Shown: positions 5,751-13,089 of the stretch, piece after piece | How the letters are laid out: every line of letters begins with the position of its first letter | Position numbering within the stretch: the first letter of the stretch is position 1 | Assembly: GCA_030619365.1 (NCBI GenBank) | Contig: JAUXBQ010000042.1 | Coordinates: 1 to 14,490 of the forward strand | Length of the DNA stretch: 14,490 nucleotides | Source: a candidate division FCPU426 bacterium | Lineage (GTDB): Bacteria; Oederibacteriota; JAAXVQ01; JAUVAV01 | Reading direction: 5' to 3' | The notes under the pieces: generated by a model | Seen by the model: only the letters and a program-made list of their open reading frames with translations | Database searches by the model: none | Told to the model about the DNA's origin: nothing | Program-made: the position numbers and the translations under genes

Positions 5751-6545
5751 ATGAATATCATCGTTCTCATCAAGCAGGTCGTGGCCACGACCAACGTGAA
5801 ACTCAATCCCGAGACCGGGACCATGATCCGGGACGGCGTAGAGAGCATCCTGAATCCTTTTGACGAGTATGCCATTGAGGAAGCCCTGCGGATAAAGGAC
5901 AAGCTTGGCGGCAAGGTGACGGTGGTCACCATGGGTCCGGCGCAGGCCAAGGAAGTCATCCGCAAGGCCATTGGCATGGGCGTGGATGAAGGTATTCTCG
6001 TCACGGACCGCGCGCTGGCCGGCTCGGATACTTGGGCCACAGCCTATACCTTGTCGCAGGTCCTGAAAAAAATCGGTGATTATCAGCTTATCATTACGGG
6101 CAAACAGGCGGTGGACGGCGATACGGCCCAGGTGGGACCGGAAATGGCCGCCTGCCTGGATCTGCCCATGATCGCCTGGGTCCGAAAAATCGAGGAAATC
6201 ACGGAGTCCACGATCCGGGCCCAGCGACTGATGGACGACGGGTATGATGTCCTGGAAAGCCCCCTGCCGGCCCTGATTAGCGTGGTCAAGGAAATTAATG
6301 TGCCCCGCCTGGAATCGCTGAAAGGGAAGATGAGAGCGAAAAAGCACGAACCCGCCACCTGGGGCGTGGCGGATCTGCCGGATTTTGACCTGATCCAAGT
6401 GGGGCTGAAAGGCTCGCCCACGCGGGTCATGAAGACCTTTACCCCGCAGCGGCAGTACAACAGCGAGATAATCGGGGGCGAGCCCCCGCAGGCCGCGGCC
6501 TCGCTGTATCAAAAAATAAAGGCCATGAATATCGTCAATAAATAA
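5751..6545 (+). CDS. etfB: Electron transfer flavoprotein, beta subunit
   Basis: EtfB pairs with EtfA to accept electrons from acyl-CoA dehydrogenases. The 264-residue protein begins MNIIVLIKQV, contains NPFDEYAIEEALRIKD (35-50) and the family signature around MDDGYDVLESPLPALISV, and ends with VPRLESLKGKMRAKKHEP and a C-terminal arm. At 117-130 it reads GKQAVDGDTAQVGP. In mammalian-type ETFs the equivalent is DDxNQT, which binds AMP; DGDTAQVGP is the form in clostridial and Acidaminococcus-type ETFs that bind a second FAD and can bifurcate electrons. The latter role is inference. It is separated from the acyl-CoA dehydrogenase by 511 bp of repeats and from etfA by 211 bp, unusual for genes that are normally adjacent. 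Confidence 0.94.
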   Translation: MNIIVLIKQVVATTNVKLNPETGTMIRDGVESILNPFDEYAIEEALRIKDKLGGKVTVVTMGPAQAKEVIRKAIGMGVDEGILVTDRALAGSDTWATAYTLSQVLKKIGDYQLIITGKQAVDGDTAQVGPEMAACLDLPMIAWVRKIEEITESTIRAQRLMDDGYDVLESPLPALISVVKEINVPRLESLKGKMRAKKHEPATWGVADLPDFDLIQVGLKGSPTRVMKTFTPQRQYNSEIIGGEPPQAAASLYQKIKAMNIVNK

Positions 6546-6621
6546 GCATCCGGCCCATGCGAACCGCGGGGAAGAGAAACCGATTATGATTTTCACCGAG
6601 AACCATTAATACTTCTGTTTG

Positions 6622-6699
6622 TGTCATCGCGAGGAGCGGAGCGACGTGGCGATCTCCTATAGGAGATTGCTTCGCTGACTACGTCAGCTCGCAATGACA
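6622..6699. mobile_element. Non-coding terminal-inverted-repeat element (MITE-like), copy B
   Basis: TGTCATCGCGAGGAGCGGAG at the left is mirrored by GCTCGCAATGACA at the right. The centre holds ATCTCCTATAGGAGAT (6652-6667), a perfect 16-bp palindrome. The right half is shared with copy A at 5402-5504. It splits etfB from etfA and leaves 57 bp before the etfA start. No coding capacity. Confidence 0.75.
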
Positions 6700-6756
6700 G
6701 CGTAATGTATGAAGCATATGCGCTACTAGTAATACAATGAGGGAGGCGGAAAACTC

Positions 6757-7758
6757 ATGTCCACAAATGACTGGCAGGACGTATGGATTTACGCAGAGCA
6801 GCGGGACGGCTCTTTAAGTTCGGTATCCCATGAATTGTTGGGCGCCGGGCGCAAGCTGGCCGATGATTTGGGGCAAAAATTGGTGGCCGTGCTGCTGGGC
6901 CATCAGATGCGGGCGGCGGCGGACGAGCTCGTGGCCTTTGGCGCGGATAAAGTCTTTTACCTGGACAGCCCGGCCTTCGGAAAGTTCGCGGATGAGCCGT
7001 ACGCCCAAGCCCTGACGGACCTGGCGCGCGAGCACAAGCCCTCCATCATCCTGGGAGGCGCCACGGCCATTGGCCGGTCGTTCATTCCGCGGGTGGCCGC
7101 GAACTTAAGAACCGGCATGACCGCTGACTGCACGGCCCTGGAAATTCATTCGGAGAAAAAAGTTTTGCTCGGCACGCGTCCGGCCTATGGCGGCAATATC
7201 ATGGCCACCATCATCTGCGAGGAAAAAAGGCCGCAAATGGCCACGGTCCGGCACAAAGTAATGAAAGCGCTCGAACGCGACACCGGCCGTCAGGGTGAAG
7301 TCGTGGAGCGCAGCCTTCCGGAAAGCGAATTGACACTACGCGCCAAAGTGGTTGACGTGGTCAAGGAAATCGAGGAAACCTGCAATATCGCGGAGGCGGA
7401 CATTATCGTTACCGGCGGGCGGGGCGTGGGATCCAAGGAAAAATTTCAACTGGTGCGGGACCTGGCCGCGGCCATTGGCGGCGCGGTGGGAGCTTCCCGG
7501 GCTGTGGTAGATGCCGGCTGGGTGCCGTATTCCCACCAGGTTGGGCAAACCGGGAAAACCGTTTGCCCCAAAATGTATTTCGCCCTGGGCGTGTCCGGCG
7601 CCATTCAGCATCTGGCTGGAATGCAATCTTCGGACGTGATTATCGCGGTGAACAGTAATCCTGACGCCGAGATTTTCAAAGTCGCCACCTATGGTATCGT
7701 GGGAGACATCAGCGAAGTGGTTCCAGAACTCATCAAACAATTCCGCAACGGAGGCTAA
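6757..7758 (+). CDS. etfA: Electron transfer flavoprotein, alpha subunit
   Basis: EtfA carries the electron-transferring FAD and forms a heterodimer with EtfB. The protein has 333 residues. The N-terminal half is the ETF alpha/beta domain; the C-terminal FAD domain has TGGRGVGSKEKF, GASRAVVDAGWVP, the flavin-contacting HQVGQTGKTVCPKMYFALGV, and the signature SGAIQHLAGMQSSDVIIAVN at about 280-299, then FKVATYGIVGD. GGGAGG at 6741-6746 lies before the ATG. Together with etfB and the acyl-CoA dehydrogenase it forms one metabolic module. The next gene starts 5 nt after its stop, so that gene is probably cotranscribed. Confidence 0.95.
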   Translation: MSTNDWQDVWIYAEQRDGSLSSVSHELLGAGRKLADDLGQKLVAVLLGHQMRAAADELVAFGADKVFYLDSPAFGKFADEPYAQALTDLAREHKPSIILGGATAIGRSFIPRVAANLRTGMTADCTALEIHSEKKVLLGTRPAYGGNIMATIICEEKRPQMATVRHKVMKALERDTGRQGEVVERSLPESELTLRAKVVDVVKEIEETCNIAEADIIVTGGRGVGSKEKFQLVRDLAAAIGGAVGASRAVVDAGWVPYSHQVGQTGKTVCPKMYFALGVSGAIQHLAGMQSSDVIIAVNSNPDAEIFKVATYGIVGDISEVVPELIKQFRNGG

Positions 7759-7763
7759 GCTGC

Positions 7764-10073
7764 ATGTCCGCGCGAGCGGCCCGCAGTGGTCTGGCTTGGG
7801 CGGCCTTGGTTTTGCTTGGTCCGGGTGTGATCCTGCCGGGGCAATACGCCCAAGCCGCGGCCCTGGCCGAGGAAAGTTCAACCCGGCCCGCTGAGGTGAC
7901 CCTGGATTATATCGCCCGGGCGCCGGAAATTTCCACTCTACGGTTTCTCTCTCCTCCCGGGTTGGAACCCGGATTCCAAACCGCGCTTAGTTACTATCAT
8001 CCCCTGATTCTGCACTTGGACTATACCTCTCATTCCGCAGGCCCGGTGGGTCGGCTCGACTTGCCGGGCGAGCGCCGTTTGCGCACAGGCCTCCTGTTTT
8101 CCGTTTATATTGCCGGGGAGCGCCGAATACTCCAGCCGGGTTCTCAGGGAGTGGTCCTCACCACGACCGTGGGACCAGGGAGTATTCGCGAGGACTGGGT
8201 CTGGCCGGATGGCGTGATTCTCAACCGGGCCTATTATCAGTCCGCAGGCGTGGTGGGCAGCGGGATGCGTTGCGTGATTCATAATCAGGGGCGCGCCCGG
8301 TTGAAGGGCGTGCGCTTGGAAGCCCGGTTACGGGATCCGGAAATCTCGGAAACGCGTGCTCGCCGTGCGGAGAGCGAGGCGGATGATGAGATTGCCGTGG
8401 ACCCGCGCCATGCCACCCTCTACTTAAGGGACTATCTTCGCCGGGAGGAGAGCTGGCTGGGCATGGGATGGAGTGAGGAGGGCGGACTTATCACAGCCGG
8501 CGAGAGCAGCCATGATGAAACAATTCCCTGGAATAAACCGGATACCAAATCCGCAGGCCTGGTGGTGGGGATGGAGACGCCTGCCCAGGACCTGGCGCCC
8601 GGTCAGTATTTCAAGGCCGTCTTTTGGATGACCTGGGGGCCGGACCGTGAAACAGTCACTGCCCGGTTGGACGCGCTGTTCAACAAGAGCGGATATTATC
8701 AGTGGGAGGAAGAAGCAAAGAAAAACACTTCACGCGGTGTCCAGTTTCATTGCGAAGATAAATACCTGGTCCATTTGTTTCAGTCTATCAAGGGATGGGC
8801 GAACTGGATGGTGCGTCCTAATTACCATAAAAAGAAGTATTTATACCACCTGGTTAAAACCTCCGAGATTATGCCTTCCGGTATAATAGGAAACATGGAG
8901 GGATTTTTAATTCTGGAGCATAATGAGGCAATTCAAAACTTTTTGGATCATTGGCTGGATCAGCGCACCGAAACGCCCGAAGTGGTGGCCACCATTATTC
9001 TGGCTTGCCAGTATTTTTTCCGGACCCAGGACAAGACCTGGCAACAGCGAAATGTCGAACGGATTCTCGAATTGACCCGGTTCCTGGCGGACCTGGATCA
9101 TGATCAGGACGGATTACCGGATTACCAGCTGCCCGCGGAAGTGTATACCGAACTTTACCCGCTCTTGTCCCCACAGCATCCAGCTTACAGGCGAGCCATG
9201 TCGTTTTCAGATCATGCCCTTGACAGCCTCTGGGCCCTGCGTCTGTCTGCGGAATTTTTGCGGCAGGCGGCCAATCAAGAGTTTCAGCAGGAAGGCGACC
9301 GCTTTCTGCGCATGGCCGGCCAAGGAGAGAAAACCCTTGAGAAAAACTACTGGCAAGCCGGGCTGGGTCAATCTGGATTTTACGCCTATTCCCGGTTGGT
9401 AGATACGGGTTTTCCAGTACCCTATCAGGGAAGCGGCGCAATTCGCGTGGTCCGGGCCGGGATTGGAGATCAGGTCAAGCAAAAGGCGGTTTTCCTGGAT
9501 TTATGGAATAATCCGGCCTGGCGGACCAGCCAGGAACGCTACCGGTATTTACTCGGTGAAGACAAGTCCTTTCCGGATATACGGATCCCGGGCGAATCCC
9601 AGGTTGACTTTTTTTGGACCCACGAGATTTTTAAAGCGGGATTATTGGATGAGAAAACCGCGGAAGAAGCGGTCAGGCGCCTGCTCATTTATGCTCGCGG
9701 GGTGGTGCTGGACCCGGAAATCATGGGTTTGCCTGGCCGTAAAAATCAAAAGCCCACAGGCGCGAAACCAGCCGCGCTTAGTTATTTTTCGCTCATATTT
9801 TCGGGGTTGGGCGGTTTGATCCCGCAATCCGGAGGAATGCGGGTTGTGATTCCTGCCTATCCTCAGGATTTAGGCGTGAAAATAAAGCGTTTTCCGTATC
9901 AGGGAGCATTCATTGACTTGACGGTAAAGGGCCCAGGAGGCGGGACTGGAACCATTATTGTTAACGGGAAACGCTTTGTCCCTGGAGGCTATCTAACCAA
10001 GAAGGTACTGGCCTCGGGCCGGGTGCGTATTGAAATTACCCGAAAATCAGCGCGGAAAAGGCCTAAAAGGTAG
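7764..10073 (+). CDS. Putative secreted six-hairpin glycosidase-like protein
   Basis: I do not recognise a specific family. The 769-residue product starts with a probable signal peptide (basic MSARAARS, hydrophobic stretch about 10-25, likely cleavage after AQA at 29-31 or ALA at 33-35), so it is probably exported. An N-terminal beta-rich part (about 40-300) is followed by a helical region (about 310-690) with paired aromatic helices, DHDQDGLPDY at 445-454 and MSFSDHALDSLWALRLSAEF, resembling (alpha/alpha)6 glycosidases such as GH15/GH63-type folds. A beta-rich C-terminal end contains TGTIIVNGKRFVPGGYL and ends in a basic tail. Catalytic acids cannot be assigned. It starts 5 nt after etfA behind GGAGG (7750-7754), although no functional link to ETF is obvious. 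Its TAG stop lies inside a 28-bp palindrome. Confidence 0.7.
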   Translation: MSARAARSGLAWAALVLLGPGVILPGQYAQAAALAEESSTRPAEVTLDYIARAPEISTLRFLSPPGLEPGFQTALSYYHPLILHLDYTSHSAGPVGRLDLPGERRLRTGLLFSVYIAGERRILQPGSQGVVLTTTVGPGSIREDWVWPDGVILNRAYYQSAGVVGSGMRCVIHNQGRARLKGVRLEARLRDPEISETRARRAESEADDEIAVDPRHATLYLRDYLRREESWLGMGWSEEGGLITAGESSHDETIPWNKPDTKSAGLVVGMETPAQDLAPGQYFKAVFWMTWGPDRETVTARLDALFNKSGYYQWEEEAKKNTSRGVQFHCEDKYLVHLFQSIKGWANWMVRPNYHKKKYLYHLVKTSEIMPSGIIGNMEGFLILEHNEAIQNFLDHWLDQRTETPEVVATIILACQYFFRTQDKTWQQRNVERILELTRFLADLDHDQDGLPDYQLPAEVYTELYPLLSPQHPAYRRAMSFSDHALDSLWALRLSAEFLRQAANQEFQQEGDRFLRMAGQGEKTLEKNYWQAGLGQSGFYAYSRLVDTGFPVPYQGSGAIRVVRAGIGDQVKQKAVFLDLWNNPAWRTSQERYRYLLGEDKSFPDIRIPGESQVDFFWTHEIFKAGLLDEKTAEEAVRRLLIYARGVVLDPEIMGLPGRKNQKPTGAKPAALSYFSLIFSGLGGLIPQSGGMRVVIPAYPQDLGVKIKRFPYQGAFIDLTVKGPGGGTGTIIVNGKRFVPGGYLTKKVLASGRVRIEITRKSARKRPKR

Positions 10074-10097
10074 GGAACAGGCATGCCTGTTCCCTAC
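10070..10097. repeat. Perfect 28-bp palindrome covering the stop codon
   Basis: GTAGGGAACAGGCA is followed immediately by its exact reverse complement. The stop TAG of the upstream gene is bases 2-4 of the palindrome. Its outer nine bases, GTAGGGAAC, equal those of the element at 1618-1690. No T-run follows, so an intrinsic terminator is unlikely, although the hairpin could stabilise the 3' end. Confidence 0.85.
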
Positions 10098-10105
10098 GAT
10101 ACGGC

Positions 10106-10134
10106 TTGACAAACAAAATGGAATATGATACAAA
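10106..10134 (+). promoter_or_regulatory. Sigma-70-type promoter for rpsO-pnp
   Basis: TTGACA (10106-10111), a 17-bp spacer and TACAAA (10129-10134) form a good housekeeping promoter about 170 bp before rpsO. TATGAT at 10124 would have a spacing that is too short. Confidence 0.6.
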
Positions 10135-10140
10135 GTTAAG

Positions 10141-10301
10141 ACTTATAACCGTCGGCACCTCCAACTGAGTGTGGTTTCTAAAGGAAAGACCCTTTTTACG
10201 GATCTCCAACCATTAAATCACTCTCCCATACTTGAAATTAAGACGGCATTCTAATTCATTTTATTTCATAAAATATTTAAAAAGGGAAGGGAGGAATCAA
10301 A
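10141..10301 (+). promoter_or_regulatory. Long AT-rich leader of rpsO
   Basis: About 160 nt of untranslated leader precede rpsO. Near the ribosome site there is an AT stem ATTTTA/TAAAAT (10258-10274), then GGGAGG at about 10289. Ribosomal protein S15 represses its own translation through leader structures in several bacteria; a similar role here is inference, since I see no recognisable conserved S15 site. Confidence 0.35.
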
Positions 10302-10571
10302 ATGACGTTGGTTAAAGAAAAGAAAAGCGAATTGATCGAAACCAACAAGACGCACGAGACGGACACGGGGTCTCCCGAGGTTCAGATCGCCTTGCTTTCC
10401 GAGCGGATCAACGGACTCACGGATCATTTTAAGGCCCACCAGAAAGACCATCATTCCCGTACCGGCTTGTTGATGTTGGTCAGCAAACGGCGCCGTCTGC
10501 TGGACTATTTGAAAAAACATCATGTCAGCCGCTACAAAGCGATTATCAGCAAACTCAGTCTTCGCAAGTAA
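10302..10571 (+). CDS. rpsO: 30S ribosomal protein S15
   Basis: S15 is a primary 16S rRNA binder in the platform of the small subunit. The 89-residue length is standard. Recognisable family blocks are DTGSPEVQIALLSERI, LTDHFKAHQKDHHSRTGLL and VSKRRRLLDYLKKHHVSRY, including the HHSRTGL rRNA-contacting segment. GGGAGG precedes the ATG. pnp follows after 38 bp, the classic rpsO-pnp pair, probably transcribed from the promoter at 10106. Confidence 0.98.
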   Translation: MTLVKEKKSELIETNKTHETDTGSPEVQIALLSERINGLTDHFKAHQKDHHSRTGLLMLVSKRRRLLDYLKKHHVSRYKAIISKLSLRK

Positions 10572-10609
10572 TTCATTTTGCCTGAATCCAGGCAGCAGGA
10601 GGCAACATC

Positions 10610-12721
10610 TTGAAAGGTGCAATAACCGTCAGCCGTGAAGTGGCAGGCCGAACGTTAACCATCACGACAGGACACGTGGCGCGTCAAGCCCATGGAGCGG
10701 TGACTGTGCAATATGGGGGAACCGTGGTGCTGGTCAGCGCGGTATGCGCCCAGGAGGTTCGCGAGGGGATTGATTTTCTGCCCCTGACCGTGGAGTACCG
10801 CGAGCGGACCTATGCTGCCGGGAAAATTCCGGGAGGATTTTTCAAGCGCGGCGGGCGTCCGGGAGAAAAGGAAATCCTGACCGCCCGGCTCATTGACCGG
10901 TCCATTCGTCCGCAGGTTCCCAAGGGCATGCGCAACGAGTTGCAGGTCTATGCCTTGGTGATCTCCTCGGACATGGAAAACAATTCCGACGTGTTGGCCC
11001 TCGTCGGCGCCTCCGCGGCCATGGGCCTGTCGGATATCCCTTTCGCTAATATTTTAAGCGCGGTCCGTATCGGCCGCGTTGACGGCCAGTTTGTAGTAAA
11101 TCCGACCTTTGAACAGGTCACCCGGAGCGAGCTGGACATCGTGGTGGCCGGCAGCCTGGACAGCATTGTCATGGTCGAGGGCGAGGCCGAGCAGGTTCCG
11201 GAAAAGGACGTGCTGGAGGCCTTTACTCTCGCCCAGCAGGAAAACCGGGAGATCATCGGACTCCTGAACGAATTGATCGGCAAGGCCGGCAAGGCCAAAC
11301 GCACCCTGGAAATCAAAAAAGTAGATCCTGAACTGGAGAAAAAAGTCCGCGCCCTGGCCGGCGAAACCATTGCCCAGGCCGTGCGTAAGGAAGAGAAGCA
11401 GGCCCGCGCCCAGGCGGTCGCCGAGGCCACGGAGCATGTGCTCGGGCAGTATAAAAAAGAGGCGGGTCAGGAACTGGAGCCGGCCCAGGAATCGGATGTG
11501 AAGAAGACGCTGGAAGCCCTTGAGGTGGAAACGGTTCGCGAGGACATCGCGTTGAAAGGCCGGCGGCCGGACGGCCGGGGTCTCAAGGACATCCGTCCCC
11601 TGCAAAGCGATATCAACGTGCTGCCGCGCCCGCACGGTTCGGCTATTTTCACCCGCGGCCAAACCCAGGCCTTGGTGGTCACCACCCTGGGGACCAGCGG
11701 GGACCAGCAGCTCATGGAGCAGTTGGAGAGGGAATATAAGAAAAATTTCATGTTGTACTATAATTTTCCGTCTTTTTCCGTGGGCGAAGCACGGCCGATA
11801 CGCGGCCCGGGACGGCGGGAGATCGGGCACGGCATGCTGGCCGAACGCGCCCTGGCGCCCTTGATCCCGGACAAGGAAACATTCAACTATACCATCCAGA
11901 TCACCTCGGACATCCTGGAATCCAACGGCTCTTCCTCCATGGCCTCGGTTTGCGGCGCGTCCCTGTCGCTGATGGATGCCGGTGTGCCGATCAGCTCGCA
12001 CGTGGCGGGCATTGCCATGGGCCTGATCAAGCATGAAGACAAGTATTCCGTGCTCACCGACATCCAGGGCCTGGAAGACCACTTCGGCGACATGGATTTC
12101 AAAGTGGCGGGCACCAAGGAAGGCATTACCGCCATCCAGATGGACATTAAAATCACGGGCCTCAGCCAGGAACTCATGCAGCAGGCCCTGGAGCAGGCGC
12201 GCGAAGCCCGGCTTTTGATCATCGAGAATATGAGCCAAACCATTTCCCAGCCCAATAGCGAGCTCTCCGAATACGCCCCCCGCATCGTGACCATTGAGAT
12301 CAATCCGGATGACATTCGCACCATCATCGGCCCGGGCGGCAAAATGATCAAAAAGATCACCGAGGAAACCGGCGTGGAGATAGACATCGAGGACAGCGGC
12401 AAGGTGTCCATAGCGGCCAAGGATCCCAAGGCCATGCAGGACGCGATCGACTGGGTAAACAGGCTGGCGCCCAAGATCGAGATAGGGAAGATATATCACG
12501 GCAAGGTGCAGAAGATAATGGATTTCGGCGCTTTCGTGGAAGTGGTGCCTAATAAGGACGGTCTGGTGCATATTTCCCAGCTGGCCGAGCACCGGGTCAA
12601 GCAGGTTACGGACGTGGTCAAAGAGGGCGAAGTCATTGCCGTCAAGGTCCTCGAGATCGACTCCAACGGAAAAATCCGCCTCTCGCATAGCGAGGCACTC
12701 AAGGAATTGCAGAAATCATAA
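10610..12721 (+). CDS. pnp: Polyribonucleotide nucleotidyltransferase (PNPase)
   Basis: PNPase degrades RNA 3' to 5' by phosphorolysis and is a core part of bacterial RNA turnover. The 703-residue protein has all domains: first RNase PH domain (about 10-140, with FFKRGGRPGEKE), a helical linker (about 240-310, charged), second RNase PH domain from about 318 (GRRPDGRGLKDIRPL) with RREIGHGMLAERAL, ESNGSSSMASVCG and DHFGDMDFKVAGT of the active site, KH domain with IIGPGGKMIKKI (GPGG 574-577) and S1 domain (about 626-695, GKVQKIMDFGAFVEVV). Translation starts at TTG behind AGCAGGAGG (about 10594-10602); MKGAITVSREVAGR is a normal N-terminus. Downstream lies a strong terminator. Confidence 0.98.
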   Translation: MKGAITVSREVAGRTLTITTGHVARQAHGAVTVQYGGTVVLVSAVCAQEVREGIDFLPLTVEYRERTYAAGKIPGGFFKRGGRPGEKEILTARLIDRSIRPQVPKGMRNELQVYALVISSDMENNSDVLALVGASAAMGLSDIPFANILSAVRIGRVDGQFVVNPTFEQVTRSELDIVVAGSLDSIVMVEGEAEQVPEKDVLEAFTLAQQENREIIGLLNELIGKAGKAKRTLEIKKVDPELEKKVRALAGETIAQAVRKEEKQARAQAVAEATEHVLGQYKKEAGQELEPAQESDVKKTLEALEVETVREDIALKGRRPDGRGLKDIRPLQSDINVLPRPHGSAIFTRGQTQALVVTTLGTSGDQQLMEQLEREYKKNFMLYYNFPSFSVGEARPIRGPGRREIGHGMLAERALAPLIPDKETFNYTIQITSDILESNGSSSMASVCGASLSLMDAGVPISSHVAGIAMGLIKHEDKYSVLTDIQGLEDHFGDMDFKVAGTKEGITAIQMDIKITGLSQELMQQALEQAREARLLIIENMSQTISQPNSELSEYAPRIVTIEINPDDIRTIIGPGGKMIKKITEETGVEIDIEDSGKVSIAAKDPKAMQDAIDWVNRLAPKIEIGKIYHGKVQKIMDFGAFVEVVPNKDGLVHISQLAEHRVKQVTDVVKEGEVIAVKVLEIDSNGKIRLSHSEALKELQKS

Positions 12722-12749
12722 TCAGTAATAATTGATTAGATTATAGTAT

Positions 12750-12783
12750 AAAAAGCGGCAGCTCGGATGAGTTGCCGCTTTTT
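12750..12783. terminator. Intrinsic terminator after pnp (likely bidirectional)
   Basis: AAAAAGCGGCA pairs with TGCCGCTTTTT, and CTC/GAG extend the stem inside across a G-T wobble, leaving a GGAT tetraloop. The T-run closes it on + and the A-run gives a T-run on the other strand. It ends the rpsO-pnp transcript. Confidence 0.9.
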
Positions 12784-12953
12784 ATATGCTTATAATTGGC
12801 AATTATTCCAGAATTACTTGTAAAAAAAATCCCTTCAGTACACAGAAAAGTATGCCCCCTTGAGACATCAGACCTGACACATCCCCCAACCTATTGGGTA
12901 TGGAATGGAATTGATACGTACTAATAGTGTCAAATACAATATTGTTTTTTTCA

Positions 12954-12983
12954 TTGACAATTATACTAGTTATGTTGTATAAA
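12954..12983 (+). promoter_or_regulatory. Promoter P1 upstream of the response regulator
   Basis: TTGACA (12954-12959), an 18-bp spacer and TATAAA (12978-12983) make a near-consensus sigma-70 promoter about 100 bp before the gene. Confidence 0.6.
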
Positions 12984-13032
12984 ATAATGTGCAAAATGTT
13001 TAAAAAAATGTGTAGTTTTTAATTAATATTAA

Positions 13033-13060
13033 TTGACAAAATTTGCAATACAGCTAAAGT
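13033..13060 (+). promoter_or_regulatory. Promoter P2 upstream of the response regulator
   Basis: TTGACA (13033-13038), 16 bp and TAAAGT (13055-13060) form a second, weaker promoter candidate about 25 bp before the start codon. Confidence 0.45.
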
Positions 13061-13089
13061 AGTCACACTTTTCCTGGGGGAATTACGCA

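Larger units (their letters stand above)
12784..13089. other. AT-rich gap before the response regulator gene
   Basis: The gap is much richer in A/T than the flanking genes and holds two sigma-70-like promoters (listed separately). A short GC-richer island at 12856-12898 contains TCAGACCTGA, an interrupted palindrome, and a small CCCAA/TTGGG hairpin (12885-12898). The island could be a repeat remnant or an operator. A 63-codon minus-strand frame here shows no protein features. Confidence 0.5.

Noticed and set aside
12803..12994. Minus-strand 63-codon open frame before the response regulator
   Set aside because: It lies in AT-rich sequence with promoter-like sites, has no ribosome site or family resemblance, and fits chance.
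13033..13050. Sigma-54 promoter upstream of the NtrC-type gene
   Set aside because: TTTGC at 13042-13046 lacks the GG doublet at the required distance upstream.
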